From positions 45,456 through 109,455 of IMG/VR virus record IMGVR_UViG_3300027763_002462: a stretch of 64,000 nt of DNA; one strand, written 5' to 3'. Positions within the stretch are counted from its first letter, which is position 1. Every line of letters begins with the position of its first letter. The notes below the pieces were generated by a model. The model ran no database searches, was not told the origin of the DNA, and worked only from the letters and a program-made list of their open reading frames with translations. This DNA is from a virus. Position numbers and translations under genes: made by a program. Shown here in pieces: positions 14,682-23,687 of this stretch.

Positions 14682-17456
14682 TTTTTCTTCCCAACCTTCC
14701 TCGGCTAAATCATACATATAATCTGGCTTAAGACCTCGTCTTTCCCAATAGTTTAATTCTTGTTCAGTTATATCTAAGACATCTTCTTGTAACTTATCTT
14801 GAGAACCCTCATCCAATGGGTGTCCATTAATAAGTTCACACTGAGTTGTTGTAAAGATTCCTCTATCTTGAGGGTTATCAACAATTAAACCATTTCTAAC
14901 TTCGTCTTTAAATACAACCATCAAAGGTTCAATTCTTTTATTGAACGTTGCAATCGCTCTTGGTACATTATAATCACCAGTTAAGTCAGGGTCGTTATCC
15001 AATATATCTTTATCCAACATATAACAGTTTACCATAACACCATCAGTTATAGGTTTTGACTTAGGATTCATAAGGGAGTTATAAGCATTCGTATCTTTAA
15101 TTTGTTTTACGGTCATCTTTTGAACATCACCCTGAGATGATTTAGTTCCGTTGTTAACGTACAAAATAACATCACCTAAATTCACATTTAAATTATTTTT
15201 TAATGCCAATTCCATGTGAGCCATTCTACTCATACTGTTACCAGATTTAGTCTTTGTAGTTAACCTTTTATTATAATCATCAAGACTTAATTTAACTTTA
15301 GCTCTTTGGGCAATCTTACTCAATGGAATTTTTTTATCAAATATGATTTGAAGGTATTCATAATAATATTCAACGAAGGCCTTACCATTACCTTGTAATA
15401 ACATTTTAATACCCTTATCTAAAAACGCCTCAATATATAATGGAAGTTTTTTTGACTTAATACTATTACCCGTTAACTTAATTTTACCTTTGGAATCCAT
15501 AACAGCATAATTCTTACGAGCCAAGTTAATACAAGATGGCCATACCCCATCGGTGTCAAGAGCCATCTCACCTCTCATGAAGATATCATTGTATTCAGCA
15601 ACGTCAGCTTCAGGCCCGTAATATTCTTTACCCTCTTTAACCTTCCAATTCAATCCACGTCCAACATAAACTCTGTCGTTCGCCTCATCAGGAGTAGAAA
15701 AGTTCACACCATCCGTATCCATTACCAATGGAACATAACCTTTAGTCATAAAGAATCTAATCATTTGACGAAGGTATTGTCTACCTGTACAAGTGATTTG
15801 TTCCCCCATATACATGTCACCCCAAGCATAAACCTGAGGAGCTGATAAAGCACCGAACATCGAGTTAATGAAAATTTTAATTGGCAATTGTTTATTACCA
15901 TATGATTCAGACTTCTTACGGTCAACATTATAAAACTCTTCGGCAAGTTGTTTGTATTTGATACGAGTGTTACGGAAATAACTTAACATTCCTTTCATCG
16001 CACCTGTTACATCACAATCAGGAAATACATCATGTACTAATTGAATAGAGGGGTATAGAGACGAGAAATCGAGCTTAAGTACGTTCTTACTATAACCAAC
16101 TTTAAGTAGTCGAGAAAGACCTCCTACGAAGTCTGTCTTGGATTCTTTGGCAGGTATTGCAAGTCCGTGTTTATAAGACCATGCTAACATTAACATTTTC
16201 CATAATGTTGCAGTACCCATAGTAGATACTCTTTCATAAGTTGTTGGAATCATCGCAGCCAACAAGAACGAACCTTGGTTGAACTCTTGGTCTACCTTAA
16301 GGGTTTCATCTAAGTCATCGTCAAGATACATCTCAACTAACTTGTCACCCGCAATCTGATTATAAACATCTGAACGTTTAGAACAAGCGTCATCAATCTT
16401 AGAATCAACACCGACTTTCTTATACTTACCATTCTGAATGTTTAACCAATAATTTTCTTTCTTTGTATAGAATGGTCCAATATCTGAATGGTCAATATAT
16501 ACACGGTCAGGAGCTTCGGCATTAATGTATTGTGTAATGTATTTCAAACCCGCGGCTTTAATACTCGAGTTAATCGCCTGAGCTCTACGAACGGCATGAA
16601 TAATATCAATTACATTGTAACCCCAAATAGAAGTTTGAGTAAAATTCTCAACCTCATTGGCAAGTTTCAACATACTATCTTTTCTTGTGAAAGAATGTTC
16701 AGGGTGTAATGATTTACAAATCTTCTTTGGGTCGATACCTAAGATTCTACATCTTTCGAATATCCAATGCCAGTCGAAGTTCGCTGAATTATATCCACCA
16801 ATAATACTTGGCTTAAGTTCATTGATTACCTTGAAGAATTCTATGATGGCATTTCTCTCTTCAGATTCATCCATACATTCGATTACTCTGTGGTAACCTT
16901 TATTGGTTTTAATTCCAATCATGAAGATACGACCGTCCTTAGGTTCAAGTGCAGTCGTTTCTAAGTCAAATACAAGACGGGTAACCTCTTCATAGTTTTC
17001 AAAACCTTTGAATAGTCTTTTTTCTTTTGAAATTAAATATTGTTCTACAGGAGGTAGAACCATCACTTTATCTTTAGTCTTATCACCCCATGGGTCACAT
17101 CCACCTTCTCTAAAGAATTGGATTAGTTCTCTGTAACCTTTTAAGGATTTAACCATGAAAGTCATACCCTTTTGTAATCTTTCATTACTATGGGTTTCTA
17201 ACTTTTCAATCATGATACCATGTTTGGTCATGGCATCTTTCTGAGCTGCTTTTGAACCATTGTAAAAGTTAATCTCACGCAAGTCACCAACCCACGCAAA
17301 CGGTGTGAATGTGTCTTTTCGGATTTCCTTTCCTTTACCAGGGATTTCTTTGATTTTGTAAATGCAGTTCTCGCGATAGTCGTATTCGATAGCGACTATA
17401 AATTCTTCGGGGTCGTTTCCATGTAGGAACGATTCAATATCTTGGTCTGTAAACAT
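14658..17456 (-). CDS. Family B DNA polymerase, T4 gp43-like
   Basis: A 932-residue replicative polymerase (T4 gp43 has 898). Proofreading exonuclease motifs are present: ExoI VFDLETTALEP (near 166), ExoII IIGGYNSANFDWHWI, and an ExoIII-like segment. Polymerase motif A is LKLDFSSLYPS, motif B KIFINSMFGALSA, motif C LVMDTDGVNF with the two catalytic aspartates. The C-terminus (YMYDLAEEGWEEKLGLL) is a likely clamp-binding tail. It copies phage DNA from primer-template junctions. The leader has a host-type promoter and a 14-bp palindrome. No TATTTAT motif lies close to the ATG, consistent with non-late expression. Confidence 0.95.
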   Translation of the reverse strand: MFTDQDIESFLHGNDPEEFIVAIEYDYRENCIYKIKEIPGKGKEIRKDTFTPFAWVGDLREINFYNGSKAAQKDAMTKHGIMIEKLETHSNERLQKGMTFMVKSLKGYRELIQFFREGGCDPWGDKTKDKVMVLPPVEQYLISKEKRLFKGFENYEEVTRLVFDLETTALEPKDGRIFMIGIKTNKGYHRVIECMDESEERNAIIEFFKVINELKPSIIGGYNSANFDWHWIFERCRILGIDPKKICKSLHPEHSFTRKDSMLKLANEVENFTQTSIWGYNVIDIIHAVRRAQAINSSIKAAGLKYITQYINAEAPDRVYIDHSDIGPFYTKKENYWLNIQNGKYKKVGVDSKIDDACSKRSDVYNQIAGDKLVEMYLDDDLDETLKVDQEFNQGSFLLAAMIPTTYERVSTMGTATLWKMLMLAWSYKHGLAIPAKESKTDFVGGLSRLLKVGYSKNVLKLDFSSLYPSIQLVHDVFPDCDVTGAMKGMLSYFRNTRIKYKQLAEEFYNVDRKKSESYGNKQLPIKIFINSMFGALSAPQVYAWGDMYMGEQITCTGRQYLRQMIRFFMTKGYVPLVMDTDGVNFSTPDEANDRVYVGRGLNWKVKEGKEYYGPEADVAEYNDIFMRGEMALDTDGVWPSCINLARKNYAVMDSKGKIKLTGNSIKSKKLPLYIEAFLDKGIKMLLQGNGKAFVEYYYEYLQIIFDKKIPLSKIAQRAKVKLSLDDYNKRLTTKTKSGNSMSRMAHMELALKNNLNVNLGDVILYVNNGTKSSQGDVQKMTVKQIKDTNAYNSLMNPKSKPITDGVMVNCYMLDKDILDNDPDLTGDYNVPRAIATFNKRIEPLMVVFKDEVRNGLIVDNPQDRGIFTTTQCELINGHPLDEGSQDKLQEDVLDITEQELNYWERRGLKPDYMYDLAEEGWEEKLGLLQTV

Positions 17457-17484
17457 ATGTAATATACGAGTGGTTTATTGGCAA

Positions 17485-17498
17485 TCACAATATTGTGA
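17485..17498. promoter_or_regulatory. 14-bp palindrome in the DNA polymerase leader
   Basis: TCACAATATTGTGA is a perfect palindrome between the host-type promoter and the start codon (ATG at 17456). It could be an operator for a dimeric repressor or part of an RNA structure. T4 polymerase autoregulates through a leader hairpin, but here the analogy is only positional. Confidence 0.45.
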
Positions 17499-17520
17499 AG
17501 TTCACCTTACTCATCTTACA

Positions 17521-17551
17521 TAAATATAGAAAATTAAATTGGTTAATCAAA
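17521..17551 (-). promoter_or_regulatory. Host-type promoter for the DNA polymerase gene
   Basis: On the minus strand TTTG (17548-17551), 19 nt, then TATATTTA (17521-17528), near-perfect for the Bacteroidetes TTTG-N19-TAnnTTTG promoter. Confidence 0.55.
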
Positions 17552-17929
17552 TTAACAACAAGCAGTTTCTGAAATAAAACTATCTTGGATATTAATATAA
17601 AGTTCCTCTCTGATTGGTAGAATTAAATTCCCTTCGTCGTTTTTAATTAAAAATTGACCTTGGTATCTACCAGGAGTATTTGTATCTCTTGCAGTAAATT
17701 TAAAATAAATGTAATACTCGGGGTCAGCACCTTCAGGTAAAATTAAATTTACAATTTCAGCAGGAGCAGAAACAATTTTAGGAATTCCAGTTTCTACCTC
17801 AACCATAGTGAAAAATATAGTAGAAACCTCCAAGTCTTGCATAAGTTGCAAATAACCTGACCTTCCGTCTTTTACAACCTGCATTTTTAATACAGGTAAA
17901 GTTGCATTCTTTTTTATATAAAATTCCAT
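17552..17929 (-). CDS. Small virion-like protein (possible BppU-like N-terminal domain)
   Basis: A 125-residue beta-rich protein. The sequence FYIKKNATLPVLKMQVV...STIFFTMVEVETGIPKIVSAPAEIV...YYIYFKFTARDTNTPGRYQGQFLIK has the flow of the N-terminal beta-sandwich of phage baseplate upper proteins, in which polarised strands end with a 'GxYxGxF' turn. No firm family match. It has a late motif 4 nt before the ATG, separating it from the glycosyltransferase genes upstream, and so is most likely structural. It ends with CC. Confidence 0.5.
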   Translation of the reverse strand: MEFYIKKNATLPVLKMQVVKDGRSGYLQLMQDLEVSTIFFTMVEVETGIPKIVSAPAEIVNLILPEGADPEYYIYFKFTARDTNTPGRYQGQFLIKNDEGNLILPIREELYINIQDSFISETACC

Positions 17930-17933
17930 AACA

Positions 17934-17940
17934 ATAAATA
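17934..17940 (-). promoter_or_regulatory. Late-type TATTTAT motif 4 nt before the 17.9 kb gene
   Basis: Sense reading TATATTTATTGTTATGG, ATG at 17929 after 4 nt. Confidence 0.6.
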
Positions 17941-17945
17941 TACTG

Positions 17946-19619
17946 TTATGATTCTTTACGCAGCTCTCTGTTATAATGTTCGAATCTATCGTGTTCTGTT
18001 GGTGTCATAAGTAACAACCCAGGGTACAACTCATCTTTTTTAACTAACTGATACATATGACTCATCCATGTTTGTTCAAACGGATGTGCCCATGTTGTAT
18101 CTAAGAACATTTTTTTATTTCCTGGTCTACTAACAATCTGAGGCCAGTTACAATAATAAACGTCACCAACTGCATATGGAACACCCTTGTGGGATAACAC
18201 AGCATTGAATTCTGTTTTTGGAGCATTAGGGTCAAGTCCCATTTCTGGAAGTCTTGGTTTACCTGGCCAAAACTCATCTCTTACATGTTGAGGAACATTG
18301 TACCAAGCCCACTGAGTTCCATTGTCTCCATAAAACTCAGAATAATTCATCTTTAAAAAATCAAAATTTTCTTTCTTAATAATTTCTAAAGACTTTGTAT
18401 ATAAATTGGAAACATATCGATTGAATCCATTCCTACAAGATGTCCCTTCATTTGGAAAGAAGAACATATCGTCCTCAAAGAATAAATAATAATCTAAATC
18501 AGTTTTATCAAAATGTTCGGCAATCCATTGTCTACCACCACATATACCTAAATTATCTTTTTTAATATGTTCAAAATCAAATTCTTTACAAATTACCGAG
18601 TATTCCTCGGTAGTTGACAAATCACTTGAATTATCTAACAAAAACTTTTTAGTTTTTAGTATGTAGTCCTTATCATATGCCAACATAGAATCAATAAGAG
18701 TTCTAAATTGTTTTGGACTATTGAATGTAATAACATACAATCCAACTTTGTTTGGGTCCAAAGTATTGATAACTTTTTCTGTATTTTCACTTTTAACTTT
18801 GAGCTCATCGTTTTTTAAATTTTCAAAAAATGTTCCGATTAAACCATTTGATTCAATTTCAAAATAGTTAATCATATCCGAATGTTTATAAGCCATAATA
18901 CTGAAAATTGATTCTTCAGTACCCATGTATCCATCTTCTAATGTTGATTTAAGTAACCCGTAATAAATTCCGTTAATATCACTTATTGTATGTTTTGGTC
19001 CACCAAAAAATCCTCCTCTGGAAACTTTGGTAACCTTGGCACCAGCAAGAGCATTTAATTTACCATAATTAAATCCATGTATTTCAGTTTCAGCACCGTA
19101 TGGAAAACTAACAAATGAAAATTTTGAAATATATTTTGATAAATTATTTAATACTTTATCATGAGTAAAGTATCCTGGATGAACTGTATTCGTTAAACCA
19201 CCATCAATCCAAAACATATATTCCGAATCAAATTGGTCCATTATTTTGGCGTCATGTAATAAAAAAACTTTAGACATAACCAATGGATTATAATTGTCTA
19301 ATCTTGCTTGAGTAGATTCTTTTAACCAACCAACTTGATTATACCATTCTGGATTTGTTCTTATTTTTTGAATCATTGGGAAAAACTCTGAATTAGTAAA
19401 CCAACTTAATGGTCTTACAATAAACTGAGTGGTTTTAGAACTTCTTCTTTCAAAAACAAATTCTTTTAATTCTTCGTCTCCAAAGATTATTAAGTTTTCT
19501 TCAACCTCTAAAAGTTTTTCAAACTTATCTAAATAATGTTGATAAGGTCTTGACCATCCTTCGGTCAGTTCACCTCTTCCAATATCCCAAATACCTGTTA
19601 CTAATGTTATATTACTCAT
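17946..19619 (-). CDS. Two-domain glycosyltransferase: HtrL/YibB-like domain plus GT-A domain
   Basis: A 557-residue fusion. Residues 1-270 match the HtrL/YibB family (opening TLVTGIWDIGRGEL...W.RPYQHYLDKFEKLL, then PLSWF, YNPLVMSKVFLL, EYMFWIDGG), whose members sit in LPS loci and are thought to transfer sugars. Residues about 290-557 form a GT-A-like domain with YYLFFEDDMFFF as the metal-binding acidic motif. It is the last of four minus-strand sugar genes and overlaps its neighbour by 8 nt. The acceptor is unknown; fibre proteins transcribed upstream are plausible candidates. Confidence 0.7.
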   Translation of the reverse strand: MSNITLVTGIWDIGRGELTEGWSRPYQHYLDKFEKLLEVEENLIIFGDEELKEFVFERRSSKTTQFIVRPLSWFTNSEFFPMIQKIRTNPEWYNQVGWLKESTQARLDNYNPLVMSKVFLLHDAKIMDQFDSEYMFWIDGGLTNTVHPGYFTHDKVLNNLSKYISKFSFVSFPYGAETEIHGFNYGKLNALAGAKVTKVSRGGFFGGPKHTISDINGIYYGLLKSTLEDGYMGTEESIFSIMAYKHSDMINYFEIESNGLIGTFFENLKNDELKVKSENTEKVINTLDPNKVGLYVITFNSPKQFRTLIDSMLAYDKDYILKTKKFLLDNSSDLSTTEEYSVICKEFDFEHIKKDNLGICGGRQWIAEHFDKTDLDYYLFFEDDMFFFPNEGTSCRNGFNRYVSNLYTKSLEIIKKENFDFLKMNYSEFYGDNGTQWAWYNVPQHVRDEFWPGKPRLPEMGLDPNAPKTEFNAVLSHKGVPYAVGDVYYCNWPQIVSRPGNKKMFLDTTWAHPFEQTWMSHMYQLVKKDELYPGLLLMTPTEHDRFEHYNRELRKES

Positions 19620-20493
19620 AAATTCTATTAAATTCTTCTAATATTCTATAGAAGCTTTTATTGTTTAAGAAGAGTTCCTCATCAACTCCTCTAGGTGCGT
19701 TGTCTCTACACCACCAAATATCGAAATGTTTTCTAACAAATAAATCTAAATGGTTAAAATACATTAAAGTCATAACGTGTTCTTCATGTGGTATACCCTT
19801 ATCTTCAGTTATTATTTTTTGAACATAGTCTTCAAATAAATTAACAACCTCATCCCACTTATCTCTGTGTCCACCAAACATACCACCAATCACATGAATA
19901 CTTCTATCGTATTCAGTATACCATTTTCTATCAACAGTGCCCGACCAATAGTTTCTATCATTTTCTTTACCTAAAATTAAAAACTTATCACTTGTATCCT
20001 CAATAAGATTCTTTAAAAAATCATTATTAAACAAACTACTTTCATAATATCTTTGTTGAATATGTTCATTTGTTAGATACTTTAGGGGAATCAATCCACA
20101 ATGGGATAATCCAGCATCAATCCAATAATAATAATCATAAGATTTATCTTCGTTCCACCACCAATGAAACTTACTGTATTGAACCTCAACACATCTGTCT
20201 CCATTTTTAGTTTCCTCAATATTCTTATATTGATTAATCAAATCTTTAAATTTGGTATTTCCAATATCAAAAACCTGAAACTTAAGTTTGTCTTTTGGAA
20301 TTGAGTATTCGACATAAAAAAACTCTTCTAATGAAGGTAATTCTCTATCTGAAGTGTAACATAGGAAATCCGCGTCTGTCATCTTTAAAAGTGACAACAA
20401 ACTATACCTATAATGTCCTCCTCTATTTGGTCTACCTCCAAATTCAGTACCATATAGGTCACTGTAAATTGATGTTATAAATTTAACTGACAT
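19612..20493 (-). CDS. HtrL/YibB-like glycosyltransferase
   Basis: A 293-residue protein related in plan to the N-terminal half of the next gene: KFITSIYSDLYG start, a mid-protein YYYWIDAGLSHCG (acidic metal-binding-type motif), and HVIGGMFGGHRDKWDEVV followed by EEHVMTLMY. It lacks a second GT-A domain. Overlaps of 8 and 11 nt with neighbours show it belongs to the same operon. Function as a sugar transferase is inferred from family context. Confidence 0.6.
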   Translation of the reverse strand: MSVKFITSIYSDLYGTEFGGRPNRGGHYRYSLLSLLKMTDADFLCYTSDRELPSLEEFFYVEYSIPKDKLKFQVFDIGNTKFKDLINQYKNIEETKNGDRCVEVQYSKFHWWWNEDKSYDYYYWIDAGLSHCGLIPLKYLTNEHIQQRYYESSLFNNDFLKNLIEDTSDKFLILGKENDRNYWSGTVDRKWYTEYDRSIHVIGGMFGGHRDKWDEVVNLFEDYVQKIITEDKGIPHEEHVMTLMYFNHLDLFVRKHFDIWWCRDNAPRGVDEELFLNNKSFYRILEEFNRIYE

Positions 20494-21226
20494 AATAAAA
20501 TTCTTTATGTTCCCCGTTATCTTTCATTTCTTGAACTTTATATTGGTCCATAAATTCTCTAGGGATTTTAGTTGGACACCACCTATTCCAATTATAGGTT
20601 TGCATGTACCAATTACTATACATACCTTCAGATATGTTTGAATAACCAGCTTTCTGTGGTGCTATTGGTAAAATTGGACAGTAACTTTGATGTTTCTGAA
20701 CTATAAATTTAAAAGTATAATCATCTAAGGCGTGAAAATAATCTCCACTTGTAAATGCTGTTAACGCAATATCAAAAATAGAATCGTAGATAGATTCATC
20801 ATATATAACCATATTAGCTGCGTAGATACCACGAGCGTTTTCATCCGCTTCAGGTAAATTAGTCATATCTAATAATAAATTACATTTATCACTAACATTA
20901 ATATCTCTATTTTGAGTTGGCCCTAAATTAAACATTGCAAATTCTAAATCAGGACAAGTGTCTTCTATTTTTTGAAGTAGGTCTTTTGCGTAAGGCATAA
21001 CACCACAATCATCCTCAATAATCATTACACGAGGATAACTTCTTTCTTTTGCAATCTTAATAATTTCAAAAGTTGATTTGGTTATACCCATATAAGAATT
21101 AGTATCTATCGCAGGAAATCTTTCAAAATCCCATCCGAGATAATTCATTTCCTTTGTAATTTCTTCTAACCTATCAGGTCGTCTATCCAAATTTACAATA
21201 AACTTAGGGATTTCACTAAATTTCAT
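20483..21226 (-). CDS. GT25-family glycosyltransferase
   Basis: A 247-residue protein. The start IPKFIVNLDRRPDRLEEITKEM is the hallmark of family 25 ('NLDRRxDR'), and MIIEDDCGVMP is the metal-binding DxD-type motif. HALDDYTFKF fits the acceptor-side acidic residue. GT25 enzymes transfer galactose or glucose to LPS core sugars, or in eukaryotes to collagen hydroxylysine. It overlaps the next gene by 1 nt. A collagen-like fibre is encoded 4 kb upstream in the same direction, but that protein has no lysine in its repeat. Confidence 0.8.
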   Translation of the reverse strand: MKFSEIPKFIVNLDRRPDRLEEITKEMNYLGWDFERFPAIDTNSYMGITKSTFEIIKIAKERSYPRVMIIEDDCGVMPYAKDLLQKIEDTCPDLEFAMFNLGPTQNRDINVSDKCNLLLDMTNLPEADENARGIYAANMVIYDESIYDSIFDIALTAFTSGDYFHALDDYTFKFIVQKHQSYCPILPIAPQKAGYSNISEGMYSNWYMQTYNWNRWCPTKIPREFMDQYKVQEMKDNGEHKEFYYVS

Positions 21227-22491
21227 TAACTAACAACATTGTGATTTAATTGGCCAGTTATCCTATCACACCATCCTTTTGATTCTGAGTGAGGCCAAAC
21301 TACCCAGTAAGAAGGTAATTCTGTTGTTGGGAATTCTCTCCAAACTTTACAATACTTGTCAGGGTCTCTCATAAATCCTGCAATTTCATTCTTGTCGGCA
21401 TCTTTTCTATATAATGTTTCATCCGAACCATTATGGAATGCAACAACCCAAAAATCATAATCAGTTTCAGTAACTTGTGAGTATCCAATATCAATACAAT
21501 GTTTGAATATAGTTGAGAATGAATTTTTCCAATCCTCTTCAGTTTCAAAATTATAAGGACTTGGTGGATATTGTTTGTCCAAACAATGTTTGTCTACCGC
21601 TCTTTTTTCAAATAATAAACCTGAATACTTCTCGTATTCTCTTAGAGTTCTAACAGTACCAAATCCGTATTGCCCATCATGGCCTACTTGAGTTTCACCA
21701 TCCATACCAAATAATTTTCTATTTGTTAAGTGAGAGTGAGTATTTTTTTGACCCCAAGTTTTATCATCATCCCATTGTTTTGTTCTACCTTTACGAGTGT
21801 ACTCGTGATAAACTACAGGAATGTGTGGGTGGAATAAATCGTAACCCCATGTGTATGCTCTTGCTGCAATTGAAATCTCTTCACCATGAAAGTAGTATTC
21901 AGGGTTATGTTGAACTTCTTTTGAAAACTCTCCTAATGTAAAACAGAAGTGAGCTGAATAGAATCTTGACGTAACAGGTTTTTTCATTTCTCTCCAACCT
22001 GGAATTGTTTCAGGTAAGAAGAATACCGCACCTTCAGGAATGAATCTATCAAAGGCCATTCTCCAAGCATCTTGTGCTCTACCTGCTGGTTCGTTATCAG
22101 GGTCAAAGGAAGGTACATATCCCGTAAGTAGAGGTTTCTTGTACCCATCCTTTTGTAGACCCTTTATCATCTTGATTAGGATATCATCCCAATCTTTAAC
22201 AAATCTCATGTGAGAGTCAATTTGTAATGTATATGATTCTCCATCATAAAGTTGTTGTGTTAGGTTTCTTGCCCAACAAACTCCTTTTGCATCTTGATAT
22301 GGAATGTCTAAGATTTTAAATCTTTTGTCGTCTCTATATTCATCTAAGTTATCAAACCCGTCTTCCTCTGCGAATTGTCTTGCAATTGAGAATACTAAAT
22401 TTTTAGGTTTCTTGGCGTTTTCCAACATGTCTTTTATTGTTGGTATTAACTGTGGGTCTCTGTAAGACGCAATTTGAACGAATATTTTCAT
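21226..22491 (-). CDS. GlcNAc-transferase family (GT60-like) glycosyltransferase
   Basis: A 421-residue protein. Its N-terminus IFVQIASYRDPQLIPTIKDML and the motif LQIDSHMRFVKDWD (DxH in place of DxD), then EEISIAARAYTWGYDLFHPH and VVYHEY, match the Skp1 GlcNAc-transferase family (PF11397 as I recall). Those enzymes add GlcNAc to hydroxyproline or serine/threonine of proteins, a point in favour of protein glycosylation here. The C-terminal about 100 residues (YDFWVVAFHNGSDETLYRKDA...) are an extra domain. First gene of the minus-strand sugar operon; a terminator lies upstream. Confidence 0.75.
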   Translation of the reverse strand: MKIFVQIASYRDPQLIPTIKDMLENAKKPKNLVFSIARQFAEEDGFDNLDEYRDDKRFKILDIPYQDAKGVCWARNLTQQLYDGESYTLQIDSHMRFVKDWDDILIKMIKGLQKDGYKKPLLTGYVPSFDPDNEPAGRAQDAWRMAFDRFIPEGAVFFLPETIPGWREMKKPVTSRFYSAHFCFTLGEFSKEVQHNPEYYFHGEEISIAARAYTWGYDLFHPHIPVVYHEYTRKGRTKQWDDDKTWGQKNTHSHLTNRKLFGMDGETQVGHDGQYGFGTVRTLREYEKYSGLLFEKRAVDKHCLDKQYPPSPYNFETEEDWKNSFSTIFKHCIDIGYSQVTETDYDFWVVAFHNGSDETLYRKDADKNEIAGFMRDPDKYCKVWREFPTTELPSYWVVWPHSESKGWCDRITGQLNHNVVS

Positions 22492-22515
22492 TAATGTCTA
22501 TTTTGTATTAAAAAT

Positions 22516-22547
22516 AAAAAACCCTCCACAAAAGTAGAGGGTTTTTT
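22516..22547. terminator. Terminator between the fibre and glycosyltransferase genes
   Basis: An 11-bp stem of six A/T and five G/C pairs (AAAAAACCCTC / GAGGGTTTTTT) with a 10-nt loop. It is followed by T-rich sequence on both strands and ends the fibre transcript on the minus strand. Confidence 0.75.
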
Positions 22548-22571
22548 GAAATATATTATTTTTAATTATTT

Positions 22572-23618
22572 TTAACAACCTGATGGGTCGACACCTGTAA
22601 TCTCACCTGAACCACCTGTAACTAGATATACCGCAGTTCCATTTGAATAATAACCATTTATAACTGGTGTTGATAAACCTGAGTTGTAGTATAAGAATTC
22701 TCCAACATTTGGACCAATTCCTCCTGATACAGTTCCGTAGATTGTGTTAGGTGCTCCACTGAAATCAATACAAGCTAAGTTTGCTGTACTACCTGTACCT
22801 AAACTATATTGATAATAAGTTCTTGTTGGTGTGGGCGATGGTGTATGTGTTGGAGTTTGTGTATTTGTAGGTGTATTTGTTGGAGTAGGTGTTAAAGTAG
22901 GACAAAGAGTGTAAGAAAATGCAACTACATCACCATCAGATTGAATTTCAACTACGTAGTTGTTATATTCCAAATATCCTGCTCCTGCAGGAGATGACCC
23001 GTCGATATTAAGACTGAAATTGTTTACTAAATCAAAACTAGAATTATTACCATACACATTGATTAATGAACCTCCAATATTTCCACAAGCATTTAAACTA
23101 GTCGAACCAGAATAAACGCTACTAAATAATATACGAGACAATGTTGGTGTTGGAGTTGATGTTGATGATGGTGTATCTGTTGGTGTTTGACTTGGTGTAA
23201 TACTTGGAGTTGGAGTTGGAGTTACAGCGGCAGTGCCTGTATTAGTTGGAGTCGGAGTCACAGCAGCAGTTCCTGTTGGTGTATTTGTAGGAGTTGATGT
23301 ATTAGTTGGTGTTTGAGTATTAGTTGGAGTCGGAGTCACAGCAGCAGTTCCTGTTGGAGTATTACTTGGAGTAACACTTGGAGTTGGTGTTGGAGTCGCG
23401 GTTTCACTAATTGGCGGGAAAGCTCCTTGATTAATCAAAGAAACTGAACTAGTATAAACAGGAGAAATTGTATATGTCCCGTTAATTACCCAAATATTCT
23501 TTGTTTGATTTGGATTTAATTCAACTTGATACTCCCAAAGAGAGTCATCACATCTTCTATAATTAAAGTTCACAATTGTGGAACCTGTATTTGTTAAGGT
23601 ATATTTGCTACATGCCAT
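22572..23618 (-). CDS. Fibre protein with mucin-like Thr/Pro linkers and repeated Cys-ended modules
   Basis: A 348-residue protein: an N-terminal domain (1-75), a Thr/Pro-rich linker (about 75-160; PTPTNT/GTAAVTPTPTN repeats), a globular module (about 160-240, ending FSYTLC), a second short PT linker, and a closing module ending VDPSGC. The modules share a plan with those in the next two genes: an aromatic start, a Cys after about 15 residues, an IYG/VYG turn and a final Cys. Such modules on stalks suggest receptor-binding or decorating fibres. Function is inferred. Terminator downstream, late motif 19 nt upstream. Confidence 0.7.
   Translation of the reverse strand: MACSKYTLTNTGSTIVNFNYRRCDDSLWEYQVELNPNQTKNIWVINGTYTISPVYTSSVSLINQGAFPPISETATPTPTPSVTPSNTPTGTAAVTPTPTNTQTPTNTSTPTNTPTGTAAVTPTPTNTGTAAVTPTPTPSITPSQTPTDTPSSTSTPTPTLSRILFSSVYSGSTSLNACGNIGGSLINVYGNNSSFDLVNNFSLNIDGSSPAGAGYLEYNNYVVEIQSDGDVVAFSYTLCPTLTPTPTNTPTNTQTPTHTPSPTPTRTYYQYSLGTGSTANLACIDFSGAPNTIYGTVSGGIGPNVGEFLYYNSGLSTPVINGYYSNGTAVYLVTGGSGEITGVDPSGC
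22802..23402 (-). repeat. Thr/Pro-coding tandem repeat DNA
   Basis: Imperfect 6- to 12-nt units coding for PTNT, PTPT and TGTAAV-type motifs in two blocks flanking a globular module. They share near-identical units with 23.9-24.6 kb, 25.1-25.2 kb and 26.2-26.6 kb, so recombination between genes is possible. Confidence 0.8.
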
Positions 23619-23637
23619 CTTAAATGTTATTTATCTA

Positions 23638-23644
23638 ATAAATA
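23638..23644 (-). promoter_or_regulatory. Late-type TATTTAT motif for the 348-aa fibre gene
   Basis: Sense reading GTAGTATTTATTAG, 19 nt before the ATG at 23618. Confidence 0.55.
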
Positions 23645-23687
23645 CTACGATTTTCTCTAATTTTATAAAGTAATCTTATTTTATTTC

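Noticed and set aside
17520-17526. TATTTAT upstream of DNA polymerase as a late promoter
   Set aside because: It overlaps the -7 element of a host-type promoter and lies 63 nt from the ATG, so the motif is probably part of that element.
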